DNA of 64,000 bases, from NCBI GenBank assembly GCA_017305715.1, contig JAFKKG010000008.1, positions 62,001 through 126,000 on the forward strand, in the 5' to 3' direction. How positions within the stretch are numbered: the stretch's first letter is position 1; the number at the start of each line of letters is the position of its first letter. Position numbers and translations under genes: made by a program. Below the pieces are notes generated by a model. It was not told the DNA's origin. It saw only the letters and a list, made by a program, of their open reading frames with translations, and ran no database searches. The DNA is from Hyphomicrobiales bacterium. GTDB taxonomy: Bacteria > Pseudomonadota > Alphaproteobacteria > Rhizobiales > Xanthobacteraceae. Shown here in pieces: positions 1 through 8,510 of the stretch.

Positions 1-213
1 TGCCGGAACTATTGGTAGTCCTCCTGATTTCCGACCGATCGACTTGGCCTCGCCCATAGTGCGCGTGACTTACGAGCCACAGCCACTCTCGACCAACATC
101 GTCCGGCCTTTCAGCAGGTCTTTAACCGGTGGATGCGATCATCACCTCATCCATCATCCGTCAGTCATGCTTGGGAGACGCCGGCATGCGCCAGGGAGCC
201 GAGTACGTCTTAG

Positions 214-1380
214 ATGTCCCAACACCCCGATAATGCCGACGCGCGCACCGACGACGCACATGACGACATCATGTATCCGTCCACGCTGCCCTTCATCCTG
301 TTGCACCTCGGCTGCTTTGCGGCGTTCTGGTCCGGCATCACCTGGCAGGCCGTTGCGATCGGCGTGACGCTGTACTGGCTGCGGATGTTCGCGATCACGG
401 CGGGATATCACCGCTATTTCTCGCACCGCGCCTATTCGACCAGCCGGCTGTTTCAATTCGTGCTGGCGTTTCTCGCCCAGAGCACCACCCAGAAGAGCGT
501 GCTGTGGTGGGCCGCCAAGCACCGCCACCATCATCTGCATTCCGATACGGCCCATGACGTGCATTCGCCGCGCCATAAGGGCTTCTTTTACAGCCATGTC
601 GGCTGGATTTTCTACCGGCAGCATGATCTGACCGACCTGGTCAAGGTGGCGGATTTTGCAACCTTCCCGGAATTGAAATGGCTGCACCGGTTCGAGCAGC
701 TGCCGGGAGTGATCCTCGCTTTCATCTGTTTCCTGATCGGAGGATGGTCCGGGCTCGTGGTCGGTTTTGTCTGGAGCACGGTGCTGCTCTATCACGCGAC
801 CTTCTGCATCAATTCGCTGGCGCATGTTCACGGCCGCAAGCGCTACGTCACCGGCGACGATTCCCGCAACAACTGGCTGCTGGCGTTTTTCACCATGGGC
901 GAAGGCTGGCACAATAACCACCACGCCTATCAGAGCAGCGCCCGGCAGGGTTTTAGATGGTGGGAAATCGACGCCACGTATTATATCCTTAAAGTCCTGT
1001 CTTGCGTCAGCGTGGTCTGGGATCTGAAGGCGCCGCCTGCCGAGGTGCTGCGCAACGAACAACGGCTCGGTTCGCGCGTCATCAATCGCGCCGCCGATGA
1101 ACTCGTCGCATGGTATAATCCTGAGCGGATTGCGCTCGCCGTTTCGGCGGCGCTGCACTCGTCCGAGCTGGTGGCCCTGCAGGAGACGCTGAGCCAGGCC
1201 CGGTCGCAAACCGCCGAGATACTGGCGTCCTTCCATCCGAGGATACCGACGCGCGACGAGTTGTTCGCCCAGGCGCAGGCCATGTTCGCGCGCACCCGCT
1301 CGCTCGACGAAATCGTCGATCGTGCGCACCAGATCCTGCTCGGTGCGGTCGGCTCGCGGCTGATTGCGGTGCGGGCGTAG
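214..1380 (+). CDS. acyl-CoA/fatty acid desaturase, membrane di-iron type
   Basis: Predicted stearoyl-CoA-like delta-9 desaturase that would introduce a double bond into membrane acyl chains. The three histidine boxes of the membrane desaturase family are all visible: HRYFSH at residues 66-71, HRHHH at 103-107 and HNNHH at 233-237, separated by hydrophobic segments around residues 25-60 and 165-195. The last ~110 residues form a hydrophilic, probably helical tail outside the catalytic core. The ATG at 214 follows GGGAG about 15 bases upstream, so the ribosome site is only fair. It stands alone; the upstream 213 bases contain no convincing gene. Substrate position specificity is inferred from family only. 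Confidence 0.88.
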   Translation: MSQHPDNADARTDDAHDDIMYPSTLPFILLHLGCFAAFWSGITWQAVAIGVTLYWLRMFAITAGYHRYFSHRAYSTSRLFQFVLAFLAQSTTQKSVLWWAAKHRHHHLHSDTAHDVHSPRHKGFFYSHVGWIFYRQHDLTDLVKVADFATFPELKWLHRFEQLPGVILAFICFLIGGWSGLVVGFVWSTVLLYHATFCINSLAHVHGRKRYVTGDDSRNNWLLAFFTMGEGWHNNHHAYQSSARQGFRWWEIDATYYILKVLSCVSVVWDLKAPPAEVLRNEQRLGSRVINRAADELVAWYNPERIALAVSAALHSSELVALQETLSQARSQTAEILASFHPRIPTRDELFAQAQAMFARTRSLDEIVDRAHQILLGAVGSRLIAVRA

Positions 1381-1396
1381 CTGGATTTCTCTCGTC

Positions 1397-1416
1397 GTCC
1401 CGGCGAACGCCGGGAC
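1397..1416. repeat. REP-like short palindrome
   Basis: A perfect 20-base inverted repeat (9-base arms GTCCCGGCG/CGCCGGGAC around AA) lies 17 bases after the desaturase stop. Palindromes of this form are dispersed through Bradyrhizobium and related genomes and can also act as transcript ends. There is no T-run, so it is called a repeat and not a terminator. Confidence 0.6.
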
Positions 1417-1460
1417 CCATACCGTCTGCTGTTGCCCCATCATCCAAAACACGGATTCGC

Positions 1461-1976
1461 ATTCTCGCGACGCCTTGCGCCCGAGCTTTGCTGGAAACTT
1501 CCCGCCCTCCAATTCAGAGGGCGCAGGGAATGCCGGATGCGCGCTGCACCCGCGGTCTCATGTGCAATGTGCACAAAAGAGTGCGCACATGAGCATACAG
1601 GGCAGCGGAGAACATCCGACATTCCCTGCGCGATGGTTTTACGGCTTATCACGTGCTCTCCCCGGAGAACGGCTCTTTTGCCTCCGTTGCGCCCTGGGAA
1701 GTCGAACGCCCCCCGGTGCATGGACGCCAGCGTCGCGGCGTCGGGACCACACGTCTTTACCGTACGCTTCAGCCGCGCGCGTCAAGCGCAACTGTCACGT
1801 CCACCGCTCCCCGCCCAACGTCCGTGACGACGGCCGACGCCCTTCTGACCAGGACGGGATGGGCAAACATGTGCCAGTGATTTGCCATTCTTTAAAACAG
1901 AAATATTTTTTACTCCGGGACTTGACATGACTTCCGCAAATCGGAATTCGTGATTTGCCCGTCGGGTCAGGATGCC
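1461..1976 (+). repeat. dispersed ~0.5 kb repeat, copy A
   Basis: This stretch recurs at 63001-63518 in the same orientation. The 180 bases after position 1521 differ from the other copy at only about six places; the remainder diverges more, with small indels. Frames are open across it in several directions but without codon conservation between copies, so ORFs inside it are likely spurious. It ends in a small imperfect hairpin (ACTTCCG, 1930-1936) followed by an AT-rich tail. It resembles the unnamed intergenic repeat family I recall from Bradyrhizobium genomes. Confidence 0.75.
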
Positions 1977-2023
1977 GCAGGCAGGCCGTCATTGCGAGTG
2001 AACGGCATCCAAATTAAGCCGTC

Positions 2024-2091
2024 ATTCCGCGGCTCGCGAAGCGAGAACGCGGAATCCATCGAGCAACGGCGTGCGCGGGCCGATGGATTCC
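2024..2091. repeat. double-hairpin REP-type element
   Basis: Two nested inverted repeats adjoin. The first pairs ATTCCGCG (2024-2031) with CGCGGAAT (2048-2055), with an inner GCTCGC/GCGAG stem. The second pairs GGAATCCATC (2051-2060) with GATGGATTCC (2082-2091). Because they share GGAAT they are mutually exclusive folds. With the palindrome at 1397 and the repeat at 1461 they fill the gap between the desaturase and the DUF4394 gene; no gene is seen there. Confidence 0.55.
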
Positions 2092-2171
2092 GGGCTTGCG
2101 CCAAGAGGCGCGTTCCCAGACGCGCAATTGCGCATCGTGGAACGCCGGGGTTCTTGGCAGCAAGCGCGCTG

Positions 2172-2948
2172 CTACATGCCCATAATCGCGATATCCTTCA
2201 CCGCGCCGCTGACGCCGGTGATCTTGGCGGCCTCGGTGGCCTTGCCGGTGGCGAGATCGACGCTGTAGAGCGTACCATCCGCCATCAGCCAGGCTTCGTT
2301 CTTGCCGGCGCCATCGGACCAGATGTCGAATGCGACGCTGGTCGGCTTGATGCCGAGCTTGCCGATGGCACCGAGCACGCCGTCGTTCGGCGGCGCCTGC
2401 TTGATCAAGCCGCCGATGGTGGCATCGATATTGAACAGCGCCGTCTCCTTCGCGCCCTTCACCGAATTGGTGTAGGCGCCGGCGACGATGTTCGGCTTCT
2501 CGCCCTTGTGCATGTCGGCGTCGGCATATTTGTGATCGCCGTCTTTCGTCACCTTGCCGTCATCGACATTGGCCCGCAGGTTCATGCCGTCGGCGCCCAT
2601 CACACGCAAACGATCCGCCACCGGGTTGAAATCGACCGTCGCGGCCACGCCCTTGGCAAGCATGGTGTCGAGCTTCGACTTCACCGTCGCCTTGCCGTCG
2701 GCCGCGATGGTCACCACGGTTCCATCGTCGACGAGGCCATAGAGCAGCCCGTCGGCCGGGCGTATGTCGATGCCGACCAGCACGCCGGAGATACCGGTCA
2801 CCTTGACGGAACCGGTGGCTTTCTTCTGCGCGGTGTCGACCATGGCAATCGTGTCGCCGCCGATCAGGGCTGCGACCTGGGCGGCATTGGCGGCGGCGGA
2901 CGACAGCAGCAATGCGGCCGAAGCGGCGAAAATCGAGCGAATAATCAT
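2172..2948 (-). CDS. DUF4394 secreted protein, probable ECF sigma target
   Basis: A 258-residue exported protein with a cleavable signal peptide (residues 1-22, hydrophobic ASAALLLSS core ending in ANA). The mature part has the repeated V/I-D-x-A-T-G-K pattern typical of DUF4394, a beta-rich, probably propeller-like family of unknown function. I chose the ATG at 2948 because AGGGAG lies just upstream and the signal peptide begins there; a longer open frame to 3056 would run through the predicted promoter. It is divergent from the sigma factor gene and shares a promoter motif with it, which suggests a periplasmic or surface stress protein under that sigma factor. The function is unknown. Confidence 0.82.
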   Translation of the reverse strand: MIIRSIFAASAALLLSSAAANAAQVAALIGGDTIAMVDTAQKKATGSVKVTGISGVLVGIDIRPADGLLYGLVDDGTVVTIAADGKATVKSKLDTMLAKGVAATVDFNPVADRLRVMGADGMNLRANVDDGKVTKDGDHKYADADMHKGEKPNIVAGAYTNSVKGAKETALFNIDATIGGLIKQAPPNDGVLGAIGKLGIKPTSVAFDIWSDGAGKNEAWLMADGTLYSVDLATGKATEAAKITGVSGAVKDIAIMGM

Positions 2949-2995
2949 CGAAAGGCTCCCTGTGTTCCGAGGGTCCTCATGGGACCAACACAGCG

Positions 2996-3023
2996 GGTAC
3001 CGTCGGCATGGCGAAACGGATGC
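2996..3023 (-). promoter_or_regulatory. candidate ECF promoter for the DUF4394 gene
   Basis: Read on the minus strand, GCATCC (3023-3018) is followed after 16 bases by GGTACC (3001-2996). The same pair faces the other way at 3053-3081. Transcription would start near 2989, about 40 bases before the DUF4394 ATG. This is inferred from sequence similarity between the two sites. Confidence 0.5.
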
Positions 3024-3052
3024 AGCATGCCGAAAATAAATTCTTGGCCCGT

Positions 3053-3081
3053 GCATCCAAATGCCGCACCGCGCCGGTACG
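3053..3081 (+). promoter_or_regulatory. candidate autoregulatory ECF promoter
   Basis: GCATCC (3053-3058), 17 bases, then GGTACG (3076-3081) mirrors the divergent site at 2996-3023. It lies 22 bases before the sigma ATG at 3104. Autoregulation is the rule for ECF sigma factors with linked anti-sigma factors. The CATCC -35 recalls SigK-type promoters, whose anti-sigma factor is RskA; this comparison is from memory. Confidence 0.5.
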
Positions 3082-3103
3082 ACAACTATGCAAGGGCATA
3101 GGC

Positions 3104-3682
3104 ATGACTGGACATGACACCATCACGGCGGGCACGCGCGCTCCCCCTCCATCAGATCAGGAGCGCGAGCTGCAACTTGCCGCCGCCTTGGTGCGCTGCG
3201 CCGCCGGCGACCGCACGGCGTTGCAGGTGATCTACGACAGCGAAGCGCCGCGCATGATCGGCGTCGCCCGCCGTATCCTGTTCCGGCAAGACCTGGCCGA
3301 GGAAGCGGTCCACGATGCCTTTATCCGGATCTGGCGCGGCGCTGCCGGGTTCGATCCGCACCGCGGCAGCGCCCGCGGCTGGCTCTATGCCGTCGTGCGC
3401 AACCGCGCGCTCAGCATCCATCGCGACGAACACCGCTATGAAACGGCAGATGAAAGCGCCGAACAGATCGACTGCGAAGCGACCTTGTCGCGGATGCCGG
3501 AGACCAGCGCGCTGCGCCGCTGCCTCGAGCGGATCGACCGCCCGCGGCGCGATGTGGTGGTGCTGGCCTACGTGCACGGCATGAGCCACGGCGAGTTGGC
3601 AGGAAAGCTCAGGGTTCCGCTCGGCACGGTGAAGAGCTGGGTGCGGCGCAGCCTGTTTGCGTTGCAGGAGTGCATGGGATGA
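3104..3682 (+). CDS. ECF-type RNA polymerase sigma factor
   Basis: A 192-residue group 4 sigma factor. Region 2 is seen in the AVHDAFIRIWRGA / RGWLYAVVRNRAL stretch, and region 4 in HGMSHGELAGKLRVPLGTV followed by KSWVRRSL, the usual helix-turn-helix for the -35 element. There is no C-terminal extension. The ATG at 3104 is preceded by AAGGG at seven bases and lies after the candidate promoter; an upstream in-frame start at 3008 would include that promoter. The stop overlaps the start of the anti-sigma gene (ATGA), so the two are translationally coupled and the factor is probably held inactive at the membrane. Confidence 0.92.
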   Translation: MTGHDTITAGTRAPPPSDQERELQLAAALVRCAAGDRTALQVIYDSEAPRMIGVARRILFRQDLAEEAVHDAFIRIWRGAAGFDPHRGSARGWLYAVVRNRALSIHRDEHRYETADESAEQIDCEATLSRMPETSALRRCLERIDRPRRDVVVLAYVHGMSHGELAGKLRVPLGTVKSWVRRSLFALQECMG

Positions 3683-4431
3683 CCGAGCCCAATGCCGACG
3701 ACGCCATGGCCGCCGATTACGTGATGGGCCTGCTGGAAGGCGCCGAGCACGCCGCCGCCGAACGGCGTGTCGCAACCGACAATGCCTTTGCGCAGGCCGT
3801 CAGCGCATGGCGCGAGCGGTTGGCGGACCTCGATGCCACCGCCGAGGAAATAACGCCGAGCCCTGCACTGTGGCGGCGGATCGCAGACGGAACAAAAATC
3901 GCGCCGATCGATGCCCTGCCCTCGGCGCGCGCGGCGCTGCGCGGCGCCACGCTGTGGAACAACATCCGGTTCTGGCGCGGGGCCGGCATCGGCGGCGCCT
4001 TCGCCACGCTGCTGTTCGCCTCGATCATGGTCGGCGCCCTGATCACCTCGCGCCAGCTTCGCCACGACATGATCGCGCTGGCGCAGCGCAAGCCGGTCTA
4101 CGTCGCCGTGCTGGTAAACGACACCACCAAGGAAGCCGGAGCCATCGTCAACGCCTTTGCCAACGGCCGCGTCGAACTGATCCCGCTGCGCCCGATCGAC
4201 GTTCCCGCCGGCCGCACGCTGCAGGTCTGGACCTTGTGGGACCGCGCGATCGGCCCGAAATCGATCGGCCTCACCGGCCAGTCGCGCACGCTGCAGCTCG
4301 ATCTGGAATCGCTGCCGGAAACCGTGCCGGACCAACTGTTCGAGATCACGCTGGAGCCGGCCGGCGGCTCGCCGATCGGCCGGCCGACGGGGCCGATCCT
4401 GTTCAAGGGGAATGCGGCGCGGACGTTGTAG
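3679..4431 (+). CDS. RskA-family anti-sigma factor, membrane anchored
   Basis: A 250-residue protein with an N-terminal anti-sigma helix bundle (YVMGLLEGAEHAAAERR), one membrane segment at about residues 98-118 (GGAFATLLFASIMVGALI), and a C-terminal RskA-type domain outside the membrane ending in the SPIGRPTGPILFKG signature of that family. It would bind and silence the sigma factor encoded immediately upstream until a signal releases it. The start at 3679 overlaps the sigma stop by four bases, with CAGGAG eight bases upstream. No zinc-binding HxxxCxxC motif is present, so it is not a ZAS-type anti-sigma. Confidence 0.9.
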   Translation: MTEPNADDAMAADYVMGLLEGAEHAAAERRVATDNAFAQAVSAWRERLADLDATAEEITPSPALWRRIADGTKIAPIDALPSARAALRGATLWNNIRFWRGAGIGGAFATLLFASIMVGALITSRQLRHDMIALAQRKPVYVAVLVNDTTKEAGAIVNAFANGRVELIPLRPIDVPAGRTLQVWTLWDRAIGPKSIGLTGQSRTLQLDLESLPETVPDQLFEITLEPAGGSPIGRPTGPILFKGNAARTL

Positions 4432-4689
4432 GGTGAATTTAAGCCCAACGGGTCCGCTCGAAGCGCGGCCCGATGAGAGGCTCCGGCGTAATCCGCGAAC
4501 AGCCAAGGTGGCGGAATACGCTACGCCATTCCATCTACGAGTTCGCGATGCAGATGGAGAGAGCGCGCACGTCCGCAAGATGGATTGAGCGGAGCGATTC
4601 CCACCGCGCACAGTTTTGCTGAATGAATTGGGTTGAATTGTCCTCACGTTGCTAATGAGGTCTTAAATCGCGCAAACCATCATGGGCGT

Positions 4690-4935
4690 ATGGAAATGCG
4701 CGGTGCCACTCGTTTCAATGTGTTGGGAGCCGGAACGATCGAGTTCGACGGCGCGGAGATCAACTGCGTGGTCCACGATATGTCCATCTTGGGCGCTGCA
4801 CTAGAGGTGTCGGGCTCTCGCAACATACCGGATCATTTCACGCTGGCACTGCGCGCCGACAGGCAACGGATACCCTGCCACATCGTCTGGCGCAAAGAAG
4901 GACGAATGGGCGTGGAATTTGATTGGGTCGCCTGA
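4690..4935 (+). CDS. PilZ domain protein, c-di-GMP receptor candidate
   Basis: A single PilZ domain of 81 residues. Both ligand-binding motifs are intact: RxxxR (R4-GAT-R8) and DxSxxG (D30, S32, G35), so cyclic di-GMP binding is expected. The C-terminus ends with the family's G-V-E-F strand. The ATG at 4690 aligns the domain start with known short PilZ proteins; an upstream TTG at 4633 would add 19 residues unlike the family. There is no attached output domain, so it probably acts by binding a partner. The 258 bases before it show no gene. Confidence 0.85.
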   Translation: MEMRGATRFNVLGAGTIEFDGAEINCVVHDMSILGAALEVSGSRNIPDHFTLALRADRQRIPCHIVWRKEGRMGVEFDWVA

Positions 4936-5140
4936 CCCTGCAAGATCGGTGACGGGAAGATGCGCGTTGCTCGTAGTGAAGGTGCTGGATTTCAGAAACA
5001 ACTCAATCTCGTCCTATAGGCTGTCTCAGCACGCGCCTAGGATGAGTGGAGAGCAGTGATACCCATCAGGTATATTGGCGATGGGTTTCGCGAAGCGCTC
5101 AACCCATCCCACGTACTGGAAGCGACGCAGGTGCGCCCGA

Positions 5141-5374
5141 TCAGGCGGCGCGCGATACCGAGCGAATGGGCTCCCAGATCATTTCATCAAGATTCGGCAC
5201 GATTGCCGGCGCCATTTCGCGATCCTGATCGGCCAGCCGATCGATCAGGACTTGAAGCCGGATGGGCAACCCAGCCATTTCGGGGCGCAGGACGGTGCGC
5301 AACCGCTCTCCAATCTCTTCGCAAATGGCACGGCAGTGCACGCTGTCGATTTGCAACCGGTGTGAACCGCTCAA
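5141..5374 (-). CDS. small conserved-looking hypothetical protein, TTG start
   Basis: A 77-residue soluble, acidic/helical protein containing HCRAICEEIGERLR. I do not recognise a named domain, but the composition is protein-like and I recall similar short ORFs in Bradyrhizobium. The start is the TTG at 5374: CGGGAG sits six bases upstream on the minus strand, a good ribosome site, and no in-frame ATG is near. It lies downstream of glnE on the same strand with a 175-base gap. A plus-strand frame over the same DNA looks like a shadow. Confidence 0.55.
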   Translation of the reverse strand: MSGSHRLQIDSVHCRAICEEIGERLRTVLRPEMAGLPIRLQVLIDRLADQDREMAPAIVPNLDEMIWEPIRSVSRAA

Positions 5375-5549
5375 CTTATTCTCCCGTAGTCCAAGTCTTC
5401 TTCAGGGACAATAAGCGTCAAATTTTAAGGGACCGAACGCGTTTCTTCCCGCATTTGAATGTCGAGCATTACGCAAGGTTAACTATAGGCGAATGAAGCT
5501 GTAAGATGGTTAGAGAACGGGTGGAGCGCAACGACACCATCCCGCCGCC

Positions 5550-8510
5550 CTATCCCCCACCCACCAGTGCCAGAAACACCCGCCGCACCTCGGCCTGCGT
5601 CTCCCTTACCCGCGCCTCCAGCGTCGAGAAATCCGGGGTGTCGCCGGCGCGCGCCATCACGCGCAGCAAGTCCTCGCCTGAGGTCTCCGGGTTGAATTTT
5701 CCCGTCACGCACAAGCGCAAGATCTGCGTCAGATCGTGATAGAGCCGCGCCGCGGAGCGCAGCACTTCGGCTTCGGCTTGCGGCAAGACGCCGAGCCGGG
5801 CGGCGTTGTCAAGCACCTGCAAGGTCGAGACGCTGAGGATTTCCGGCTTCCGAGACGCATGAGCCAGTTGCAGATATTGCGCGATGAAATCGATGTCGAC
5901 GAGGCCGCCGGCGGCGAGCTTCAAATCCCAGATATCGTCCTCGCCCTTTTCCAGCGCGATCGCCTTGCGCATGTCGGCGACGTCGGCGGCGGTGCTGGCG
6001 GGATCGCGCGGGCGCACCAGCACGCCGCGGATGATGTCCTCGATCTTCCTGCGGAACGCAGGCGAAGCCGAGATCACCCGCGCGCGGGTCAGCGCCATGT
6101 GCTCCCAGGTCCAGGCCTCGCGCTCCTGATAATCGGCAAACGCGTCGATCCGCGACGCCACCGGGCCGGCGCGGCCGGACGGGCGCAGGCGCATGTCGAC
6201 GTCGTAGAGCACGCCGTAATTGGTCCGCGTCGTGAAGGCCGAGATCAGGCGCTGGGTCAGCCGCGCGAAATATTGCGCGCCGTGCAGCGAGCGCTCGCCG
6301 TCGGAATCAGGCGCGTCCTCGTCGAAATCGTAGAGCAGGATCAGATCGAGGTCTGATGAGGCGGTCATCTCGCGGCTGCCGAGACGGCCCATCGCGAGGA
6401 TCGCGGTCTCCTGCCCTTTGATTCTGCCGTACTGGGTCGCGAACTGGCCGGTGACCAGGCCATGCACGGTGTGCACGATACCTTCGGCGACGTCGGCAAA
6501 GGCGACGCTGGCCTGCTGGGCCGACACCGTGCCTGACAGAATGCGCGTGCCGATCAGGAACAGGCTTTCCTGGCCGAACAGACGCAGCCGGTCGAGAAAA
6601 TCCTCGTAGGACGCCGCGTCCTCCAGCGTCGCTGCCAGCCGCGCCGACAATTCCTTCTGGTCCGGCATGGCGCCGAAGAAACGCGGGTCGATCAGCCCGT
6701 CCATGATCTGCGGCGTACGCGCCAGCATGTCGCCGAGCCGTGGCGCGGCGCCGAGGATCAGCGCCACCAGCGCCACCAGATCGCGGTTCTGGCTCAAGAG
6801 CGAGATCAGCCGTCCGCCGCGCTGCAAGGCGCCGAGGAAACGGTCGAACGCCGTCACGGCGTCGTCGGGGTCCTCGGCATGCGCGAGGCCGTCGATCAGG
6901 CCGGGGATGAATTCGAGGAACGCGGTCTTGGTGGCCTCGTTGCGCAGCGCGCGGTAATCGCCCGCGATCCATTGCTGCAGCGTGCCGGCGACCATGATCG
7001 GCTTCTTGAAGCCGAGCGAGCCGAGATGTTCGAGCAGCCGCTTGTCTTCCGGGCCGGCGCCATAATTGACGTCGGGCAGTTTCACGGTGCCGGTCGGATC
7101 GCCCTCGAACAGCTTGCTGTAATGGCCCTGCACTGTGTTGAGATGCCCGAGCAGGTCCTTTGCGAAGGCGGCGCGGCTCTCGTAACCGAAGAAATGTGCA
7201 AAGCGCTCGACCGCCGCCGGCTCGTCGGGCAGCGCATGGGTCTGCTCGTCCGCGATCATTTGCAGCCGATGCTCGACACGGCGCAGATATTCGTAGGCGA
7301 CCGTGAGTTCTTCCAGCGCCTGAAAGGTGATCCAGTTGCTGGTCGCCAGAACCTGCAGGGCCTGCAGCGTCGGCCGCACCCGCAGGTGCGGATGCCGGCC
7401 GCCCGCGATCAATTGCTGGGTCTGGGCGAAGAATTCGATCTCGCGGATGCCGCCGCGGCCGACCTTGACGTTGTGGCCCTCGACCGCGATCTCGCTCTGG
7501 CCGCGATAGGTCTGCATCTGCCGCTTCATGTCGTGGACGTCGGCCAGCGCCGCAAAGTCGAGATGCTTGCGCCAGACGAAGGGGGACAATTCGGCAATGA
7601 GCGCTTCGCCCGCGCGGGGATCGCCGGCGCAAGGCCGCGCCTTGATCATCGCAGCGCGCTCCCAGGTGCGGCCTTCGCGCTCGTAATAATGCAGCGCCGC
7701 CTCGGTCGACATCGCGACCTGGGTCGAGGCCGGATCCGGCCGCAGGCGCAGATCGACCCGGAACACATAGCCCTCGCCGCTGCGCTGTTGCAGCAGCCGT
7801 GCCAGGGCCTGCGTGACGCGCACGAAGAACGGCGCCGGCTCGATGTCGGCGACCAGCGACGTCGCGGCCGGATCGAAGAACACGATCAGGTCGATGTCGC
7901 TGGAATAGTTCAGTTCGCCGGCGCCCATCTTGCCCATCGCCAGCACGATGAGGCCGCAGCCCTCCTCGGGCTTTTCGTGGTTCGCCGCATTCATCCGGCC
8001 CCGTGTCACCTCCTGGCGGAGCAGAAAGCGCAAGGCCGCCTGCACCGAGGCCACCGCCAGATCGGTCAGCGCCGCCGTCACCCGCATCACCGGCCAGACC
8101 CCGCCGATGTCGCACAGCGCGATCATCAATGCGGCTTCCGCCTTCATCCGGCGCAGCAGATGCATCACGTCGGTCTCGCCGGGCGCATTGAACACGTCGT
8201 GGCCGGTGTTCGCGATCAGCGCCGCAAGATGCGACTCCGGGTCGCACGTCAGGAGCCGGATCAGCCGCGCCGCATCGGCGCGCACGAGATCGAACAGATA
8301 GGGCGAGAATTCCGCGATCCCGAGCAGGATGCGTCTCGCGAACGGCTGCTCCAGCAGCGCGTCGAGCGCAGCCGATTGCGCCGGCTCGAGGTCCGAGAGC
8401 CAGTCGTTCAAAACCTGTTCGGCATTGCTGGAAGCAGAGACAAAAGGCCCGTCCACGAAGCGCGTGGCGAGGCCCTGTCCTTCCGCGTTGCCCGGCGCGG
8501 ATGAGTTCAT
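5550..8510 (-). CDS. glnE: glutamine synthetase adenylyltransferase/deadenylylase
   Basis: A 986-residue bifunctional enzyme that attaches AMP to, and removes it from, glutamine synthetase in response to PII/glutamine. Two nucleotidyltransferase cores are visible: the N-terminal one with GELNYSSDIDLIVFFD and the C-terminal one with GRLGSREMTASSDLDLILL, each followed by helical PII-uridylyltransferase-like domains. Length is normal for the family (~950-1000). The start overlaps the stop of the upstream histidine kinase by four bases (ATGA at 8507-8510), so the pair is translationally coupled. This links nitrogen control to the kinase transcript. Confidence 0.97.
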   Translation of the reverse strand: MNSSAPGNAEGQGLATRFVDGPFVSASSNAEQVLNDWLSDLEPAQSAALDALLEQPFARRILLGIAEFSPYLFDLVRADAARLIRLLTCDPESHLAALIANTGHDVFNAPGETDVMHLLRRMKAEAALMIALCDIGGVWPVMRVTAALTDLAVASVQAALRFLLRQEVTRGRMNAANHEKPEEGCGLIVLAMGKMGAGELNYSSDIDLIVFFDPAATSLVADIEPAPFFVRVTQALARLLQQRSGEGYVFRVDLRLRPDPASTQVAMSTEAALHYYEREGRTWERAAMIKARPCAGDPRAGEALIAELSPFVWRKHLDFAALADVHDMKRQMQTYRGQSEIAVEGHNVKVGRGGIREIEFFAQTQQLIAGGRHPHLRVRPTLQALQVLATSNWITFQALEELTVAYEYLRRVEHRLQMIADEQTHALPDEPAAVERFAHFFGYESRAAFAKDLLGHLNTVQGHYSKLFEGDPTGTVKLPDVNYGAGPEDKRLLEHLGSLGFKKPIMVAGTLQQWIAGDYRALRNEATKTAFLEFIPGLIDGLAHAEDPDDAVTAFDRFLGALQRGGRLISLLSQNRDLVALVALILGAAPRLGDMLARTPQIMDGLIDPRFFGAMPDQKELSARLAATLEDAASYEDFLDRLRLFGQESLFLIGTRILSGTVSAQQASVAFADVAEGIVHTVHGLVTGQFATQYGRIKGQETAILAMGRLGSREMTASSDLDLILLYDFDEDAPDSDGERSLHGAQYFARLTQRLISAFTTRTNYGVLYDVDMRLRPSGRAGPVASRIDAFADYQEREAWTWEHMALTRARVISASPAFRRKIEDIIRGVLVRPRDPASTAADVADMRKAIALEKGEDDIWDLKLAAGGLVDIDFIAQYLQLAHASRKPEILSVSTLQVLDNAARLGVLPQAEAEVLRSAARLYHDLTQILRLCVTGKFNPETSGEDLLRVMARAGDTPDFSTLEARVRETQAEVRRVFLALVGGG

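Noticed and set aside
1-213. Open frame continuing from the left edge as the tail of an upstream gene
   Set aside because: It runs on through the desaturase gene out of frame, has no family resemblance, and its composition is not protein-like.
1461-1976. ORFs inside the dispersed repeat as genes
   Set aside because: Frames are not conserved between the two copies and indels shift them; better explained as a non-coding repeat.
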